64,000 nt of DNA from Lachnospiraceae bacterium. GTDB taxonomy: Bacteria; Bacillota; Clostridia; Lachnospirales; Lachnospiraceae. The stretch spans positions 59,024 to 123,023 of the forward strand of contig JAFVAO010000025.1 of NCBI GenBank assembly GCA_017480445.1, in the 5' to 3' direction. Within the stretch, counting starts at the first letter, position 1. The number at the start of each line of letters is the position of its first letter. The notes under the pieces were generated by a model. That model was not told where the DNA came from. It ran no database searches and saw nothing but the letters and a program-made list of their open reading frames with translations. Positions 16,301 to 26,900 of this stretch are shown here, in pieces. Position numbers and translations under genes: made by a program.

Positions 16301-19300
16301 CCGTCTACTGCCCATCCAATGAATGTATAGCCCTCTCTGGAAGGATTGGTCGCCGGCTTGTTCGTCACAGCTGCTCCCTGCTCGATCGTCGCCGTATCGC
16401 CGATTGCCGTACCATCATAATCCTGGAAAGAAACAGTCACTGCATTCACATAATTCGCTACCAACGTGATATCTTCGGTCGCCTTGACATCATTACCTGC
16501 TGCAAAGAAATCTGCCTTCGTATTGTCACCCTCGACATACCAATTCTTGAACAGCTTGCCGTCCACCTCTGCCGGAGTCACATTATCTGTTGTGATCGCT
16601 TCATTCTTTACAAAATTCTTCGTTACAATCGTCGTACCGTCGCTGCCACTCTTGAATGTCACTGCAACAACATTCGAGCTTTCTGCCCACTGTGCGTAGA
16701 GCGTAATCACGCCGTCTGCAACAAGTGTCGTCATCGTCTCGTCAACTACTGTATCAAAGTCAAACACAGGACCATACGTTGCCGCTGCGCCGCCGGTTGC
16801 TTCTGTATAGCTCACTACCCAGTTGAGGAAGGTATAGCCGTCTGTTGTCGGTGCAGTAGGCGCTACGATCTTATTCGGATAAGTAACTGTGGTAGAAGCT
16901 GTCTCTGCCGTCCAATCCACATCCGTCACATCACCGGTATTTACGACATATTTCACAGCAAAGGTATTTGCCACATATACCGCGGTCAGCGTGATATCCT
17001 TTGTTACCTTGCTTGTGAAGTCATACGCCTCTCCGTCTAACTGCCACTCCTTGAAAGTATAGCCCGTCTTCGTCGGTACTGCGGCAGGCTTTGCTACTGC
17101 GGTATTGTACTCTACTGTTACCTGTGCATCGCCGGTATAAGTGCCATCGCCTGCGTCAAAGGTCACCTTGTAGCTATTGATCTCGTACACTGCCGTCAGC
17201 GTAATGTCTGCGGTTACCTTGCTTGTGAAGTCATACGCCTCACCATTCAACTGCCACTCTTTGAAAGTATACCCTGTCTTCGTCGGTACTACAGCAGGCT
17301 TTGCTACTGCGGTGTTGTACTCTACTGTTACCTGTTTGTCGCCGGTATAAGTACCATCGCCTGCATCAAAGGTCACCTTGTAGCTGTTGATCTCGTACAC
17401 TGCCGTCAGCGTAATGTCTGCGGTTACCTTGCTTGTAAAGTCATATGCTGCTCCGTCTAACTGCCACTCCTTGAAGGTGTAGCCCGTCTTCGTCGGTACT
17501 GCGGCAGGCTTTGCTACTGCGGTGTTGTACTCTACTGTTACCAGTGTGTCGCCATCATACTCGCCGTCTGCTGCATCAAAGGCCACCTTGTAGCTGTTAA
17601 TTGTGTATACTGCTGTCAGTGTAATATCCGACGTCACTTCACTTGTGAAGTCATATTTCTTGCTGTCTAACTGCCACTCTTTAAAGGTGTAGCCTGTCTT
17701 CGTCGGTACTACACTCGGCTCTGCTACACTTTCACCATACTCTACATCTACCTGCGCATCGCCGTCATACACGCCATCTGCTGCATCAAAGGTTACGGTA
17801 TAAGTGTTGATTGCATAAACAGCAGTCAACGTGATATCCTCCGTCACCTTGCTGTCAAAGTCATACGCCTCTCCGTCTAACTGCCACTCCTTAAAGGTAT
17901 AACCGGTCATCGTAGGCTTTGCTGTAGGCTCCGCTACGCTTGTATTGTACTCTACCTCTACTTCCGCTTCACCGGTATAGGTGCCATCGCCTGCATCAAA
18001 GGTTACGGTATAAGTATTAATCGTGTATACCGCAATCACAGTGATGTCCTCTGTGATCGTTGCATTTGCGATTGCAAAAGGTGTTGCCGTTGCTTTTCCG
18101 TCGGCATCTGCCACATACCAGCCCTCAAATGTATAGCCGGTCTTTACAGGATCCGTATCCACAACCGAACTTGCATACGCTTCTGTTCCGTTCGCAACGT
18201 TTTCTCCCTCAGCTACTGTAACTACAACCTTGCCGTCCGCTGCTGCAACGCCCTCGATCGCGCCATCATCCAACAGGAAGGTTACTTTGCAGGTGTTTAC
18301 AGCCCACTTCGCCGTCAGTGTAAGCGTCGAAACGTCGGGCTTTGTCTCTTCAAAATCAAATGCCTCCTCAGCATCCGTTGCATACCAACCAATGAAGGTA
18401 TAGCCGCTTCTCTCCGGATCTGCCGGTTTCTCAACAAGCTGCTGGCCTGCAATCAACGTCTGGGATGCAGGCACGTCTGCCTCATCCGCCTCATCATATC
18501 CGAGGTCAAAGGAAACCGTAACGGCATCTGCTTCCTTGAGCTGTAATGTTCCATTCAGCCAGTTCTGCTCAACCGGACTCTCAATCTTGATTCCGGTATC
18601 ATTTGCTCCCAGCATCACATAGGCATCTAATGTCCTAGAAGCGTCTGCCGCCTCCGACTTTTGAAGAGTGATTGTATTTCCTTCAACAGAAGCCGTGATA
18701 TTATTATAGCTGTCCGCAATCACTTCATATGCCTTACCAGGCGCTGCCGGAATCTGAATGGACGATCCCATGCTGATCAAAATCTTTTGGTTGTTATTGT
18801 ACACACTGCCATTGGTTGTAATTCCCTGATAATTCGTGAATTTATTACCATTGGTCGTATATGTCATAAAGTTGTAGCCCGTGAAAATCCACTTTGTCAC
18901 ATTCTGTACCAGAGGGATCTCCAACTTTGCCGTATCATTTTCGGAAACGCCCTGTACAGTAAGGCTGATCGCCTCTGTCTCACCGGGATATACCGTTGCG
19001 CCGCTTCCAGGCACCTGTACCACTGTATATGTGCCGTTCGCAAGCTGTAACGACTCTGCATCCGCGATCGCTACTTCTGTAACGTCTGTCTCATCCGCAA
19101 CATTCGTAAATCTTAATTTCGCTCCGGTGCCCAGCGCTGCCGTGTCAAAATCATTCACAGCCTCACCGTCCACCGTATAAGTGATCACAACACCATAGGT
19201 AGGCACCTTCGTCACGTTGATCACAACATCCGGCGTATCCGCTTCCACTGCTGCAAATGTTGCATTTTCTTCCGTAATCTCATAACCCGCTGCATCCGAA

Positions 19301-22300
19301 ACACTTAGCTTATAGTCTGTATTCTTCTGTATGGTCGTAGTAAAGGTTCCGTCATATTCACCACTTTCCGCATCTTTACCGAATACCACCACCGGCACAT
19401 AGGTATCATCTGCAGTCTGGGATGCAAATGCGATCTTCATCGTGGCAAAGAGCGCCTGCTCCGCTTCACTCAAATTGCCATATGCCACCCCGTCAATCTT
19501 GATAATACCGCTTACCGCAACTTCTTGTACAGTTGATACTGAAATCGGATAGGTCTGTGCTGTGGTAGCTTCCGTCAGATCTAATACCTGATCTTCGCCG
19601 GCCACCGTGTAAACTTCTGTAGTAGCACTGCCCTCGCCCTCTTCTACAGTCACTTTGTACTTCATGCCTGCGATCAATGTCGCGCTATAGCTGCCACTCG
19701 CATTTGTTGTAGCCTCCACCACAACGTCTGCTACGCCTGCTGCCGTCACGCCTGCATCCTCATCCGTTGCATTGGTAAAGGTTACTTTTGCATTCTTTAC
19801 CGCTGCATCGGTCGCAGAATTGCGCACTGTACCGCTCACAGTGATTTCGGTCGCCGCTTTGATTTCGTTTTTGATTTCATAGAGGAATCTACCATTTGTA
19901 CACGTTAAGGTGAGTGTAGAATCCTCATCAGCATAAATCTTTATCGTCTTCGTCGCAGCATCTGCGCCACTTTCTTTCGTGCCGTTGTTACCAGTAATAT
20001 TACCTGCTGCATAATCGAACGTAACGCCGTTCGTCCCTGCACTATAAGGTGTAATTGTCACATTATTCCATCCTGCGCCGAGCGGTAGAGACAGAACTGC
20101 GCCTTCCTTTATTTGGTAATAACCAGTATTGGCAGACAAGGTTCCATTAGAACCCGCTGTAACGGTCATCTCCTTAAATTTTGACTTCAAGAGCGCTGTT
20201 GTCTCTTCGCCCACAGCTGTCAGCGTCGTTCCGCTACCCATATTTTGGGTTCTGAAATCCCAATGGGCAGTACCTACTGCTACATAATCTGCCCATTTTG
20301 CATATAAGGTGATTGCTTTTGTCACGGCAGTATCAAAATCATATGCCGTCTCAAGCTTCTCGTCACTATACCAACCGATGAAAGCCTTTGTGTCGTCCTC
20401 GTAAGTAGGTGCTTCCGGCTCTTGCGCCTTGCTGCCGCTTACTACCTCCTGCGCAGCTACCTCACTGCCACCATTGGAATTAAAGGTAACCGTATACGTC
20501 GTTACCTCACCGCTGGACACAGTAATATTCTGATCACTTACATCCTCGGTCACCTTGCTCAGATCTAATGTTGCGCTCGCTTCAGCTACTGTATAGGTGG
20601 CCGGATCTGTCTCTGCGGTATCTGTAACCGTCACTGCATACTTCATGCCAGCGATCAGGGTCACTTCATACGCACCGCCCTCTGCGGTAGCCTCCACCGA
20701 ATTCACCGACACATCCGCATAACCGTCGGTAGTATTGGCAAAATTCACCACCGCATTCGCCACCGGCGCATTGTCGTTTGCAGAATCCAGCACCGTACCA
20801 GTCACTGTGATCTCCTTAGCTGCAGAAATCACGTTTGTGATGGACTTGGTGTAATTATTGTTTGTAAATGTCAGTTCCAAGGTCTTGCCGGTTGTTGCAG
20901 CATAAACCTTAATCGTCACATCGTTTCCGTCTGTCGCCTCTGTGGATTGCTTATTGCCAGCTGCATAGGTAAAGGTACTGCCATATCCGGAAAAGGTTTC
21001 AATAGTTACCTTATTCCACCCCTTAGCAAGAGGTATACTCATCTTCGTACCATTTGTGACTTGATAAGAATTGCTATTATCCGTTACTTTACCTGTATCC
21101 GTAAATGTAATCCTATCCAGATTCAATTCCGGATTAAACTGCGCTGCGGTTGTACCCTCTATCGGAGAAGATATTGCCGTGCCCTGCTCTCCTCCTGTCA
21201 CAAAATTCCATGTAATCGTACCTTCTGTAGCGTAGGCTTTGATGGTCAAAGCAATTGTAGTAGTCTCGCTCTCGGCCGCCGTAAAGCCATTTCCATTCAC
21301 AGCATCTCCATCAACTGTCATGGAAGCCACATAATAATCACTGCTCTTCGTATAGGTATCATTTGTATCGTCATATGCATACAATGCAGCAGTATAAGAC
21401 TTGCCCTGCTCCAAATCAGCAGTCGTAATGCCAGCATCTGTTGTAGCGATAACCGGTGCGCCGGATGCCGGTGCAAAACCGATCTTCAGCTCGCTAGCTG
21501 CCGACTGATCTTCGGCCGAAACATTCGTTGTGATAGTCGCTGTTGCCGTCTCTGCAGCATGTTCCGTAACCGCCATATATGCTATGTAACCGCCATTACC
21601 AGAAAAACCGACAGCATATATCTTACTATCATTCTCTTCGGCCTCAATGCCTGTAACTGTGGCCTTTTTCATTGTTCCGCCAGGATTAGACAGAAGTGTT
21701 TGATATGCTGTCAACGCTGTCTTCTCACTGTCAACTTTGTAAAGAATGAAATCTCCAGTCTTACCTTCTTTTCCACTTGTATAAACAGTCAAATCAAACG
21801 TACTTGCCTGCGTTTGGAACAAAACCGCATTTTTTAACACATTACCGGTTCCGCCACCAGACAAGGATACATAATAGTCAGATGTTTTGATTGTCCCATT
21901 CATTACATTCGCACCTGACGCAGACTGTGTCTTCGTATTATCGCTCGTTCCTGCTGTTCCACCATAAACTGTAAAATATCCGCCCTCACCCGTACCTGCT
22001 ATCGCTTTGTTTCCCGACGCATACAGTTTATAGGATGCATCACTCAACCAATCTGCGTAAAGCGTGATATTCTTGCTTACTTTTGTAGCAAAATTATACG
22101 TTTCCAAGCAAGCCGAATCAGAATACCAACCTTCAAAACTATATCCTTGTTTTGTCGGGTCTGTCGGCTTTGTTACTTTCTCCCCATCTTCTACGCCTAC
22201 TGACTCAACAGCTGTCCCGCCGTTTGTCACAAAAGTAACCGTATAAACAACTATCGCTTTAACAGCAATACTGATCGTAAGATCCGCTGCCGTCGGTGTA

Positions 22301-23577
22301 ACCGCTATATTTTCTTCATCCACGGTAACACCAGTACCACTAATGGAACTGATCTTATACGCAGAAGACACCGTTTCTCCATCATACAGCGCAACGGCAT
22401 ACTTTACATTTTTCTCAAGTGTTGCAGTAAGACCACCTTCATTGTCCACAACCGCATCGATGGCATCTCCTGACTCCGGCACAAATCGAATCGTGAGCGC
22501 CTTTGCTTCATTCTGTGCAGATGTGCCTTCAATACCAGTTACATCTTCCTCGATTTCAGCATTAGCAATTTTATCATCTGCTCCCAATTTGGTAATCACT
22601 ACCTCTACATCTGTAGAAGCAGACGTTGGCGTAACGGTTGTGCCTTCAATTGCATTTCCGCCGACCTTAATTGCACTGATTGCATAATCACTCGACACAT
22701 TATCGTTCGCGTCACACAGTGATACCGCATATGCCGTATCCTGTACTAGCTTTTTCATGTCTTCAGCGCCAGGTGCGTCTGTTACGGCAAAATCAAACTC
22801 TGCATCCTCTGCGCTGAATTTTATCTTGAGATTACGAACTGCAGTTTGATCATCCTCTTGGGTAATACTACTTATATCAGAAGTGACCGTTGTATTGGAG
22901 TAATCTACTGCATTAATCGTTATACCACCAATAAATATTCCACTATCTCTACTACCTATCTGATACTTTTTCCCTGCCTCCACAGACCAAGTAGTCGTAT
23001 ACCAAGTTTTTGTTGTACTACTTCCTGTATAAATAGCGCCGTTCTTATCTACTGTATAATCTGCATCAATCGCATTATCCAACCCCGTTCCTGCACTGTT
23101 AACAGGTCTGACAACTGCAGATCTTCCCGCCGTTCCCGTCGCCCATTTCACCGAAACGGTTCCGTCACTAGTCGGTGCAATTTCTATCGCCGCCGCATCA
23201 AATGCTAACGTTGCCTGTGTTTCCCACAATACGACTTTATTTCCATCTATTGTTTGTGTATAAGAAAAACCACTGCTCTTACCACCAACTAACAAAAAGA
23301 AATCATAGTCATCTGTCTTTTGGGCCTCAGTGACCGTCGTTCCTCCAGAATTAACGCCACCGATTTTACTTGTCTTTTTGCCTTTTGTCCAGTCATCCCC
23401 ATCTGACGTATAACTGCCAAACTTTGTAAAATCCACTGATGCTGCAACCGTCGTTGCCGCCTTCACCGTCCCCATGCTGCCGCCCAGCAGTTCCACAGGC
23501 AGTCCGGTTACCAGCATTGCCACTGACAATATCACAGACAGCACTCTGTTCAATTGTCGAATTTGCTTTTTGCCCAT
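13333..23577 (-). CDS. Giant secreted repeat protein with InlB B-repeat modules (3414 residues)
   Basis: An N-terminal signal peptide (basic start, hydrophobic core, cleavage near VKA at residue 40) indicates export. The middle holds modules opening W-x-F (for example ITWNFVTG, AHWDFRTQN, TKWIFTGYN) alternating with carboxypeptidase-regulatory-like domains (ITVTGTVLDSAND, ITVSGTVRNSATD). Seventeen or so InlB B-repeat/Flg_new units of about 70 residues follow the pattern TYTVTFDA..GYTFKEWQLDGK..DITLKAVYE; ten are nearly identical. Residues about 2810-3400 are Ig-like modules with DYTVSYSANKKAGQGKYTV. No LPxTG, SLH, choline-binding or LysM anchor and no catalytic domain was seen. AGGAGG precedes the ATG. 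An adhesin or glycan-binding role is inference. Confidence 0.85.
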   Translation of the reverse strand: MGKKQIRQLNRVLSVILSVAMLVTGLPVELLGGSMGTVKAATTVAASVDFTKFGSYTSDGDDWTKGKKTSKIGGVNSGGTTVTEAQKTDDYDFFLLVGGKSSGFSYTQTIDGNKVVLWETQATLAFDAAAIEIAPTSDGTVSVKWATGTAGRSAVVRPVNSAGTGLDNAIDADYTVDKNGAIYTGSSTTKTWYTTTWSVEAGKKYQIGSRDSGIFIGGITINAVDYSNTTVTSDISSITQEDDQTAVRNLKIKFSAEDAEFDFAVTDAPGAEDMKKLVQDTAYAVSLCDANDNVSSDYAISAIKVGGNAIEGTTVTPTSASTDVEVVITKLGADDKIANAEIEEDVTGIEGTSAQNEAKALTIRFVPESGDAIDAVVDNEGGLTATLEKNVKYAVALYDGETVSSAYKISSISGTGVTVDEENIAVTPTAADLTISIAVKAIVVYTVTFVTNGGTAVESVGVEDGEKVTKPTDPTKQGYSFEGWYSDSACLETYNFATKVSKNITLYADWLSDASYKLYASGNKAIAGTGEGGYFTVYGGTAGTSDNTKTQSASGANVMNGTIKTSDYYVSLSGGGTGNVLKNAVLFQTQASTFDLTVYTSGKEGKTGDFILYKVDSEKTALTAYQTLLSNPGGTMKKATVTGIEAEENDSKIYAVGFSGNGGYIAYMAVTEHAAETATATITTNVSAEDQSAASELKIGFAPASGAPVIATTDAGITTADLEQGKSYTAALYAYDDTNDTYTKSSDYYVASMTVDGDAVNGNGFTAAESETTTIALTIKAYATEGTITWNFVTGGEQGTAISSPIEGTTAAQFNPELNLDRITFTDTGKVTDNSNSYQVTNGTKMSIPLAKGWNKVTIETFSGYGSTFTYAAGNKQSTEATDGNDVTIKVYAATTGKTLELTFTNNNYTKSITNVISAAKEITVTGTVLDSANDNAPVANAVVNFANTTDGYADVSVNSVEATAEGGAYEVTLIAGMKYAVTVTDTAETDPATYTVAEASATLDLSKVTEDVSDQNITVSSGEVTTYTVTFNSNGGSEVAAQEVVSGSKAQEPEAPTYEDDTKAFIGWYSDEKLETAYDFDTAVTKAITLYAKWADYVAVGTAHWDFRTQNMGSGTTLTAVGEETTALLKSKFKEMTVTAGSNGTLSANTGYYQIKEGAVLSLPLGAGWNNVTITPYSAGTNGVTFDYAAGNITGNNGTKESGADAATKTIKIYADEDSTLTLTCTNGRFLYEIKNEIKAATEITVSGTVRNSATDAAVKNAKVTFTNATDEDAGVTAAGVADVVVEATTNASGSYSATLIAGMKYKVTVEEGEGSATTEVYTVAGEDQVLDLTEATTAQTYPISVSTVQEVAVSGIIKIDGVAYGNLSEAEQALFATMKIAFASQTADDTYVPVVVFGKDAESGEYDGTFTTTIQKNTDYKLSVSDAAGYEITEENATFAAVEADTPDVVINVTKVPTYGVVITYTVDGEAVNDFDTAALGTGAKLRFTNVADETDVTEVAIADAESLQLANGTYTVVQVPGSGATVYPGETEAISLTVQGVSENDTAKLEIPLVQNVTKWIFTGYNFMTYTTNGNKFTNYQGITTNGSVYNNNQKILISMGSSIQIPAAPGKAYEVIADSYNNITASVEGNTITLQKSEAADASRTLDAYVMLGANDTGIKIESPVEQNWLNGTLQLKEADAVTVSFDLGYDEADEADVPASQTLIAGQQLVEKPADPERSGYTFIGWYATDAEEAFDFEETKPDVSTLTLTAKWAVNTCKVTFLLDDGAIEGVAAADGKVVVTVAEGENVANGTEAYASSVVDTDPVKTGYTFEGWYVADADGKATATPFAIANATITEDITVIAVYTINTYTVTFDAGDGTYTGEAEVEVEYNTSVAEPTAKPTMTGYTFKEWQLDGEAYDFDSKVTEDITLTAVYAINTYTVTFDAADGVYDGDAQVDVEYGESVAEPSVVPTKTGYTFKEWQLDSKKYDFTSEVTSDITLTAVYTINSYKVAFDAADGEYDGDTLVTVEYNTAVAKPAAVPTKTGYTFKEWQLDGAAYDFTSKVTADITLTAVYEINSYKVTFDAGDGTYTGDKQVTVEYNTAVAKPAVVPTKTGYTFKEWQLNGEAYDFTSKVTADITLTAVYEINSYKVTFDAGDGTYTGDAQVTVEYNTAVAKPAAVPTKTGYTFKEWQLDGEAYDFTSKVTKDITLTAVYVANTFAVKYVVNTGDVTDVDWTAETASTTVTYPNKIVAPTAPTTDGYTFLNWVVSYTEATGGAAATYGPVFDFDTVVDETMTTLVADGVITLYAQWAESSNVVAVTFKSGSDGTTIVTKNFVKNEAITTDNVTPAEVDGKLFKNWYVEGDNTKADFFAAGNDVKATEDITLVANYVNAVTVSFQDYDGTAIGDTATIEQGAAVTNKPATNPSREGYTFIGWAVDGTVVEATYFAAITEDTVFVAKYEINTFKVTFDAGGGTIDGEDVADQTVDYNQTATNPGVPVKTGYTFKEWQLDGKKYDFTAKVTSDIELKAVYEINTYTVTFNADGGTIDGEDVADQTVDYNQTATNPGAPVKTGYTFKEWQLDGKKYDFTTKVTADITLKAVYEINTYTVTFDAVDGTYTGEAEVSVEYNSAVAEPTVAPTKTGYTFKEWQLDGKKYDFTTKVTADITLKAVYEINTYTVTFDADGGTIDGKDVAPQTVDYNQTATNPGAPVKAGYTFKEWQLDGKPYDFTTKVTADITLKAVYEINTYTVTFDADGGTIDGKDVAPQTVSYNQTATNPGAPVKAGYTFKEWQLDGKPYDFTTKVTADITLKAVYEKKAEEPIDTNDGEEDGNLIAEFSLNEEDGDIVEEIIDENGNVRYEHVYTGAKITPAIIVKNGSKILTESVDYKVTYSNNLNSSYTKGKPAVITITGKGNYSGKQTLEFYVRPMNLAEGYANGDIQVGNTRVVSGTKAAPVILYKGMKLGTKDYSLSNTAKLVASEESNEVEINISAKEGGNYTGTIENVPFTIVAKSELVKIQAVLAKDVNKKFYYDGTEKTLTIGTADEAGDLTVYAATDKAKATPLTLDEDFTISYSENVSAGTVKVTVVGIGDYAGSVTKKFKILAAKTATITAELADEDGKENGFAFKKTGVTPELIVTAVFGEAEESVELKQGSDYTVSYSANKKAGQGKYTVSFKGNFKGHKALKGVFTINAADISAAEVTVYDMAYNPKKSKASAYFQKPYVVLDGVLLAKSEYNVTYKDAEGNVLAKNAVLNVNAENPSVSITVEVTAKSKNYRDNADVIASETYEVYYTDKAEIAKAKITYISKVGKNAGKKTTKVYYTGTEIVFDPSDDDRQADIVVTIGNVKKGGKQYIGQEVYDNFDVTYVNNVNKGKATVIVTVKEGSDAAELYTGSRVGTFSIASSNIKETMKKGSEIASDLLNAIFH
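15172..16233 (-). repeat. Five tandem B-repeat units, array A (210-213 bp each)
   Basis: Protein residues 2449-2802 are five consecutive units of 71, 71, 70, 71 and 71 residues, nearly identical from GYTFKEWQLDGK to LKAVYE. Four share the VDYNQTATNPG variant; the third instead carries the VEYNSAVAEP variant typical of array B, which suggests exchange between the arrays. Confidence 0.9.
16972..18021 (-). repeat. Five tandem B-repeat units, array B (exactly 5 x 210 bp)
   Basis: Protein residues 1853-2202 are five units of exactly 70 residues with a shared core VPTKTGYTFKEWQL and end DITLTAVY. The codons are also close to identical between the third, fourth and fifth units, which points to recent duplication or gene conversion. 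Three diverged units (residues about 2203-2448) separate it from array A. Confidence 0.9.
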
Positions 23578-23926
23578 CTTTCTTCCTCCTTCTTTTTGAG
23601 ATAAAAAACTTCCGATCGGACAAAATATGCCTTCTGCCAGCCCCCCAGAACTCTGTCATGAACACAATTGCCCGCATCTTAAAAACTTATCCACAATTTT
23701 ACCAGTTTTGGACGAGAAAAGCAATTTCTCTTGTGCAACTTACCTCATTTTTTCTGTTTCTCACAATCTTTTTATTATAATTTTAGCAATATTTCCAACT
23801 TGACAGAAACACATGCAAAAATAGTCGCAAAAAGTGATTTTTACAAGCAGCCAGATGTTTTTTTTACTGTTTTGTGATATAGTGGAAGTGATATTATGAC
23901 AGCTATCAGAATTCAGGAAATGAGGC
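23578..23926. promoter_or_regulatory. Divergent intergenic region between the giant gene and the HD-GYP gene
   Basis: This 349-base AT-rich gap must carry both promoters. On the plus strand an extended -10 TGA-TATAGT (23875-23883) lies about 44 bases before the HD-GYP gene, without a clear -35. On the minus strand TATAAT (23779-23774) is a good -10 for the giant gene with no good -35, which would give a leader of about 190 bases. No open reading frame or stable hairpin stands out. Confidence 0.45.
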
Positions 23927-26900
23927 ATGACAAGCATGAAGAAGCAGACAAGCATTCTATTCAAATCACTCCCCGGCAGACAGGCATCCCGATTGGCAAG
24001 CATCCTTTTGGTTCTTGTCCTGACCGTGCTATCCGCCGTCCCCACACATGCGGAAGGTGCAGCGCGCCGTGATATCCTCGGAACCGGCACAGACTATACG
24101 GCGATCCTCTATGATTCCTCCAACGGATTGCCTACCTCGGAAGCCAATGCCATTGTGCAAAGCGCAGACGGCTTTATCTGGCTTGGCGGCTACAGCGGTC
24201 TGATTCTCTATGACGGCTCCTCTTTCCTGCGCTTCGATTCCTCCAGCGGTATTTCCAGCGTCTTCAGTCTCTTTGTGGACTCGAAAGACCGCATCTGGAT
24301 TGGCACCAATGAGAACGGCATCAGCTATTATGATCACGGGGAGATCAAGAATTACGGTCGCGTGGAGGGGCTGAAATCCTACTCGATCAGAAGTATTCTC
24401 GAAGATCCGGACGGCAATATCATCATTGCCACCACACAGGGACTTGCTTATATCGGAGACGATATGGAGATTCATGTCATTGATGATCCCCAGATCAATC
24501 TGGAATATATCACCGAGCTGCAAAAAGACAAAAACGGCCGGATCTATGGTCTGACGCTGAACGGCGCTGTCTTTGAGCTTGAGTCACTGCGGATCAGCGC
24601 ATTTTATCATCCGGAAGAATTCGGCAGCGAGCCTGTGAATACCATATATCCCGATCCGGACAATGCCAGTCTCCTGTACATGGGGACGACCGGCTCAGAG
24701 TTTCTGACCGTAGATGTATCGCGAAATATGACTGTGGCCAGACGGCAGGAAACCGGCTCTCTGAAAAACCTGAATGCGATTCTGAAAATCAATAACCGGT
24801 TATGGCTGTCCGCCACCAACGGGATTGGTTATTTTGATGAGTTCGGGCGATGTCAGGAACTGTCTGATGTCCCCATGAACAACTCGATCGGCAATATCAT
24901 GACCGACCATGAAGGGAATATCTGGTTTACCTCCACCAGACAGGGCGTTCTGAAGCTGGTGCCGGATCGTTTTACGGATATCAGCAAATTCGCCGGATTG
25001 GATTCCATGGTGGTAAACTCTACCTGCATCAACAGCGGACTGCTCTATCTGGGCACAGACAAGGGCTTGACCATTCTGGACAACACTTCCCTGACACCTG
25101 TGACCAATGAACTGACCGAGATGCTGACCGGTATCCGAATCCGCTGTATCAAGAATGACTCCCGCGGCAATATCTGGTTCTGCACGCACGGTGAGTACGG
25201 TCTGGTATGTTACTGTCCTGCAGACGGAAGTATTTTTACCTACAATGAAGCAAACGGCCTGAATTCCTCCGGACGTGTGCGCGCCATGATGGAATGCTCC
25301 GACGGCAGCATCGCTGCCACCACCAGCAATGGTCTTTTCATTTTGAAAAACGGAGAAGTGACCGCGCATTACGGTCAGGAAAACGGCATCAGCACGACGG
25401 AGATCCTCTCTGTGGAAGAAGGCCCCGACCACAAACTCTATCTCGGCAGCGACGGTGACGGCATTTATGTGATCGACGGCAATAAGGTTTCCCGTATCAG
25501 CCATGCAGACGGTCTCACCAGCGAAGTGGTCATGCGGATCAAATGGGATGCCGAGCGGGAGGTCTTCTGGCTGATCACCTCGAACTCCATCCAGTATATG
25601 AAGGACAATCAGGCTACCGCAGTGACCAATTTCCCTTACTCCAACAACTACGATATTTATTTCAATGATCACGGCGGCGCCTGGGTACTCGCCTCCAACG
25701 GTATCTATATCACTACCGTGTCCGAGCTGTTGGCAAATGAAAACATTGAATACAGCTTTTATAATACCCGCAGCGGTCTGCCCTACATTGCCACCGGCAA
25801 CTCCAGAAGTTATCTGGATGAGAAAGGGAACCTCTATATCTCGGGTACCACCGGCGTCTGCAAGGTTGACATCAACACCAGCGATGACTCCAACCGGGAT
25901 GTCAAGCTTGCGATCCCCTGCGTGGAATTGGACGGGAAGCGTGTCTTTTTTGATCCAGGCAGCACCGTATCCATTCCGGCGGGCTGTAAGCGCCTCACCA
26001 TCAACGCCTATGCCCTGACCTACGGTTTGAGCAATCCCAGGATCAGCTATTATCTGGAAAACTTTGACAAGAGCCCGATTCACACCACCAAACAGGAAAT
26101 GCAGCCTGTCATTTACACGAATCTGGATGGCGGCAAATACATTTTCCATATGGACGTAATCGATGATGAGACCGGACAGATTGAAAAATCTATTCTCCTG
26201 ACAATTGTGAAAGAAACTTCGCCTTACGAAAACATACTGTTCTGGATCTCTCTGATGTGCGCCGGCATTTTGAGCATTACCTTCCTGATCTGGCGACACT
26301 TCAAGAAAAAGAACGAGGCTCTTTTGGAGAAGCAGGCGGAGGATCTGGAGTACATCAACCAGATCATGCATACCTTTGCCAAGTGCATTGACATGCGTGA
26401 CACCCAGAACCGCGGTCACTCCTTCCGTGTAGCCTATTACACCAGGCTGTTGGCCACCAAGCTCGCCGAGAAGCGCGGTTACACCGATGAACAGATCAAT
26501 GATTTTTACAATACTGCCCTGCTGCATGACATCGGTAAGCTCAGCATTCCGGATGCCATTCTGAACAAGACGGAGCGGTTGAATGATGAGGAATATGTCA
26601 TCATGAAGTCTCATGCGGAAAAGGGCGAAGAATTGCTCAAAAGCATTGACGTGGTACAGGATCTGGCCGTAGGCGCCGGCTGTCATCATGAACGCATGGA
26701 CGGTCGCGGATATCCGCATGCGCTGAAGGGAGAGGATATTCCGGAGGTTGCGCGGATCATCGCCGTTGCGGATACCTTTGACGCCATGTACTCCACCAGA
26801 CCTTACCGCAAGCAGATGTTGCTCTCCGATGTACTGGATGAGATCAGACGCATCCGCGGCACACAGTTGGAGGAGGAAGTAGTGGACGCCTTGTTTGCAT

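Noticed and set aside
15172-18021. CRISPR-like periodic repeats
   Set aside because: The period is 210-213 bp, entirely in coding frame and protein-conserved; there are no short repeats with unique spacers anywhere in the window.
23687-23695. Perfect DnaA box TTATCCACA upstream of the giant gene
   Set aside because: A single 9-mer is expected about once by chance in 64 kb on two strands, and no cluster of boxes or replication genes is nearby.
23800-23828. TTGACA at 23800-23805 as the HD-GYP promoter
   Set aside because: No acceptable -10 hexamer occurs 16-18 bases downstream; the extended -10 at 23875-23883 is better placed.
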